Shown piece by piece: positions 6,729 to 8,500 of a DNA stretch of 8,500 bases. Origin of the DNA: Verrucomicrobiaceae bacterium. Its GTDB lineage: Bacteria > Verrucomicrobiota > Verrucomicrobiia > Verrucomicrobiales > Akkermansiaceae. Every line of letters begins with the position of its first letter. Position 1 is the first letter of the stretch. Under the pieces are notes generated by a model, which saw only the letters and a list, made by a program, of their open reading frames with translations, was not told the DNA's origin and searched no databases. The stretch spans positions 1 through 8,500 of the forward strand of contig JAIXVN010000593.1 in the NCBI GenBank assembly GCA_027483005.1, written 5' to 3'. The translations under genes were made by a program, and so were the position numbers.

Positions 6729-8201
6729 CTTGGCCTGAGCGAGCTCCTGCTGGTAGGCGGCTTCCTTCACGACCCCGTGGTCCGGATGGTCATGGATGTC
6801 GTCGAAATGCGGATCCGACTCCGGAAGGGTCCACTTCACCTCGGCGATGTTGATGCAGGGCAGGAAGCGCAGGAAGAGGAGGAAGAGCGCGAGGAACATC
6901 CCGATCGTGCCGACGAAGAGCATGATTTCCACCGGGCTGGCCTTGTAGTAGGCCCAATCACCGGGAAGGAACATGCGGGCGAGGGTGGTGACGATGATCA
7001 CGAAGCGCTCGAACCACATGCCGATGTTCACGCACATGCAGACACCCATGACGACCCAGAGGTTCTCACGCGCCCACTTGAACCAGAAGATCTGCGGGGA
7101 AAGCACGTTACAGGACATCATCGCGAGGTAGGCCCACCAATAGGGACCGACCAGACGATACTTGAAAGCGGCGGCTTCATATTGCGCACCGGAGTAGAAC
7201 GCAACGAAGAGCTCCATCAGGTAGGCGTAACCGACGATCGTGCCGGTGAGCAGGATGATCTTCGCCATGTTGTCGATGTGCTTCATCGTGATCATATCCT
7301 GGAGGCCGTAGATGAAGCGGGCCGGGATCATGATGGTGAGCACCATGGCAAAGCCACCAAAGATGGCACCCGCCACGAAGTAGGGCGGGAAAATCGTGGT
7401 GTGCCAGCCGGGGACGACCGAGGTGGCGAAGTCGAAGGACACGACCGAGTGCACCGAGAGCACGAGCGGGGTCGAAAGCGCGGCCAACAGAAGATAAGCC
7501 ATCTCGTAGTGGCTCCACTGGCGGTTGCCACCGCGCCAGCCGATCGAGAAGATCCCATAAAGGAGCTTGCGAAGGCCGGGCTTGCAGCGGTCACGAATGG
7601 TGGCGAGGTCGGGGACCATGCCGAGATACCAGAAGATCAGCGAAATGGTGAAATAGGTCGAAACCGCGAACACGTCCCAGAGCAGCGGCGACTTGAAGTT
7701 CTGCCAGATGGCGTTGGCATTCGGGACCGGAGCAAGGAACCAGGCGAACCAGACGCGACCCACGTGGAAGGCCGGGAAAATGCCGGCGCACATCACCGCG
7801 AAGATCGTCATGGCTTCGGCGGCTCGGTTGATGGAGGTTCGCCAGTTCTGTCGGGTCAGGAAAAGAATCGCCGAAATCAGGGTTCCTGCGTGGCCGATAC
7901 CGATCCAGAACACGAAGTTGGTGATGTCCCAGCCCCAGAAGACCGTGTTGGTCATGCCCCAGACGCCGACACCGGTGGAAACCAGGATCGAGAGGCCACC
8001 GACCACGCCGATGAGGGCGATGATGGCGGACGGAATGAAGAGCACCCACCAAATGGCAGGCTGCTTGTTTTCAAGCACTCCGCAAATCCGGTCGGTGATC
8101 CAGTGATACGAGCGTCCGTTGAGAATCAACTTCTCACGTTCGAGCACCGGGAGTTTGGGTCCCTTGTGGGTCTCCGGGGCGGTGGGGGTGGCGTGGGCCA
8201 T
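6723..8201 (-). CDS. actC: ActC, NrfD/PsrC-like quinol-binding membrane subunit of alternative complex III
   Basis: A 492-residue polytopic membrane protein of the NrfD (polysulfide reductase membrane subunit) family, about the usual ActC length, with roughly ten transmembrane helices between residues 48 and 455 and polar ends. Recognisable ActC signatures are GHAG at 103-106, RTSINRAAEAMT at 121-132 in the loop after a helix, and GIFPAFHVGR at 140-149. In the family, this subunit binds the membrane quinol near the periplasmic side, and conserved His/Asp residues in this helical bundle serve quinol oxidation and a proposed proton path. The start is ATG at 8201; no Shine-Dalgarno is visible, only a pyrimidine tract CCTTTCC about 13 nt upstream. 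It follows actB and its TGA lies inside the repeat tract that separates it from actD by 31 nt. Confidence 0.95.
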   Translation of the reverse strand: MAHATPTAPETHKGPKLPVLEREKLILNGRSYHWITDRICGVLENKQPAIWWVLFIPSAIIALIGVVGGLSILVSTGVGVWGMTNTVFWGWDITNFVFWIGIGHAGTLISAILFLTRQNWRTSINRAAEAMTIFAVMCAGIFPAFHVGRVWFAWFLAPVPNANAIWQNFKSPLLWDVFAVSTYFTISLIFWYLGMVPDLATIRDRCKPGLRKLLYGIFSIGWRGGNRQWSHYEMAYLLLAALSTPLVLSVHSVVSFDFATSVVPGWHTTIFPPYFVAGAIFGGFAMVLTIMIPARFIYGLQDMITMKHIDNMAKIILLTGTIVGYAYLMELFVAFYSGAQYEAAAFKYRLVGPYWWAYLAMMSCNVLSPQIFWFKWARENLWVVMGVCMCVNIGMWFERFVIIVTTLARMFLPGDWAYYKASPVEIMLFVGTIGMFLALFLLFLRFLPCINIAEVKWTLPESDPHFDDIHDHPDHGVVKEAAYQQELAQAKH

Positions 8202-8353
8202 GGGTCGTCGGATAGGAAAGGATTAGAGGGAGACGCAGGACGTAAGACTGGAAGACTCAAGAGGACAGGGCCCGCCTGAAGTCGTCACTTTCTGGTTCAT
8301 CGAACGGTTCGTCATCTTGTCTTGAATCTTGTGTCTTGGAGTCTTGAGTCTCT
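8202..8353 (-). repeat. 152-nt actB-actC spacer with short heptad repeats in both orientations
   Basis: This is the longest gap of the block. On the coding (minus) strand, just after the actB stop, about 8353-8316 holds five roughly 7-nt units of the form CAAGACT/CAAGACA/CAAGATT. A shorter run of the same unit lies in the opposite orientation at about 8241-8264. As a result AGACTCAAGA at 8253-8262 is the exact reverse complement of 8342-8351, with a 79-nt loop. A small palindrome (CGAAC-G-GTTCG) sits at 8301-8311. I see no convincing sigma-70 promoter, and no GC hairpin followed by a T-run, so this need not separate transcripts. A long hairpin between the two arms could affect the actB/actC mRNA ratio, but this is speculative. 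Confidence 0.6.
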
Positions 8354-8500
8354 TCAAGCCATGTGGATGGTGGCCTTGCCGATGAAGGGAGCATCCGGCA
8401 TTCCGGGATTCGGATTCTTGACGCGGGCGAGGTAGCTCGTCCGCGGGCGGGTACCGATGTAGTTGAGGAGGTCGTAATTGCGATCCAAGTGCCTGCCGCG
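8354..8500 (-). CDS. actB: ActB C-terminus (ACIII iron-sulfur / molybdopterin-oxidoreductase-like subunit), partial
   Basis: Only the last 48 codons are in the window; the gene continues past the right edge and ends at TGA 8356-8354. The visible peptide contains the stretch NYDLLNYIGTRPRTSYLARV followed by KNPNP, which matches the typical end of ActB, where a 'YDLLNELNTRPRTTYLAKVRNPNP'-like tail closes the protein. From family knowledge, ActB is the large periplasm-facing subunit that combines a molybdopterin-oxidoreductase-like domain without cofactor and an iron-sulfur domain, passing electrons from the quinol site in ActC to the haem c subunits. Its position directly before actC is the conserved actABCDEF order, which supports the call although the iron-sulfur motifs lie outside the window. 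Confidence 0.85.
   Translation of the reverse strand, partial: RGRHLDRNYDLLNYIGTRPRTSYLARVKNPNPGMPDAPFIGKATIHMA

Noticed and set aside
6675..8279. 534-codon open frame on the plus strand
   Set aside because: It is antisense to actC, the translation is highly charged with no recognisable domain, and the minus strand encodes an unmistakable ActC. Long antisense frames are expected in GC-rich genes.
8253..8351. Rho-independent terminator from the inverted repeat in the actB-actC spacer
   Set aside because: Arms are only 10 bp with a 79-nt loop and no T-run follows. The arms are better explained as copies of the heptad repeat in opposite orientation.

Overview
The window is one co-directional gene block, read entirely on the minus strand (right to left), about 60% G+C, densely packed with 27-46 nt spacers apart from one of 152 nt. 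It encodes a bacterial respiratory module. Alternative complex III (ACIII, the quinol:cytochrome c oxidoreductase that replaces cytochrome bc1) is followed by a four-gene cassette of two membrane-anchored monohaem cytochromes c flanking CcoN-like and CcoO-like proteins. The last gene starts at the left edge and looks like subunit I of an aa3-type haem-copper oxidase. Gene content, protein style and the heptad-rich spacers suggest Verrucomicrobiota (or a relative in the PVC group); this is inference from pattern, not a search.

Layout in transcription order: actB C-terminus (8500-8354, cut by the window edge); a 152-nt spacer with short heptad repeats; actC (8201-6723); actD (6691-6095, GTG start); actE (6048-5353); actF (5334-4024); cytochrome c anchored by an N-terminal helix (3987-3208); CcoN-like protein (3180-1675); CcoO-like cytochrome c (1629-922); second anchored cytochrome c (892-122); start of a His-rich oxidase subunit I (94-1, cut by the window edge). 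There is no gene-free stretch over 300 nt, no RNA gene, no mobile element and no CRISPR array. The long open frames on the plus strand are antisense shadows of these genes.

How they work together: ActC and ActF are the NrfD-like membrane subunits (ActC carries the quinol site), ActB is the iron-sulfur/molybdopterin-oxidoreductase-like peripheral subunit, ActE a haem c subunit and ActD a small membrane subunit. Electrons from quinol would leave through haem c groups towards a terminal oxidase. The cassette between actF and the aa3-type subunit I offers three more haem c sites (259-aa cytochrome, CcoO-like, 256-aa cytochrome) and would fit a built-in electron bridge of an ACIII-oxidase supercomplex.

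The main surprise is that the CcoN-like protein, recognisable by fold and many conserved stretches, has lost the CuB histidines, the active-site tyrosine and both helix-X haem ligands. The neighbouring CcoO-like protein has Cys where the axial haem Met is expected. The 'cbb3 oxidase' label that automatic annotation would give is therefore probably wrong in function: this looks like a non-catalytic cbb3-derived module wired between ACIII and a genuine oxidase.
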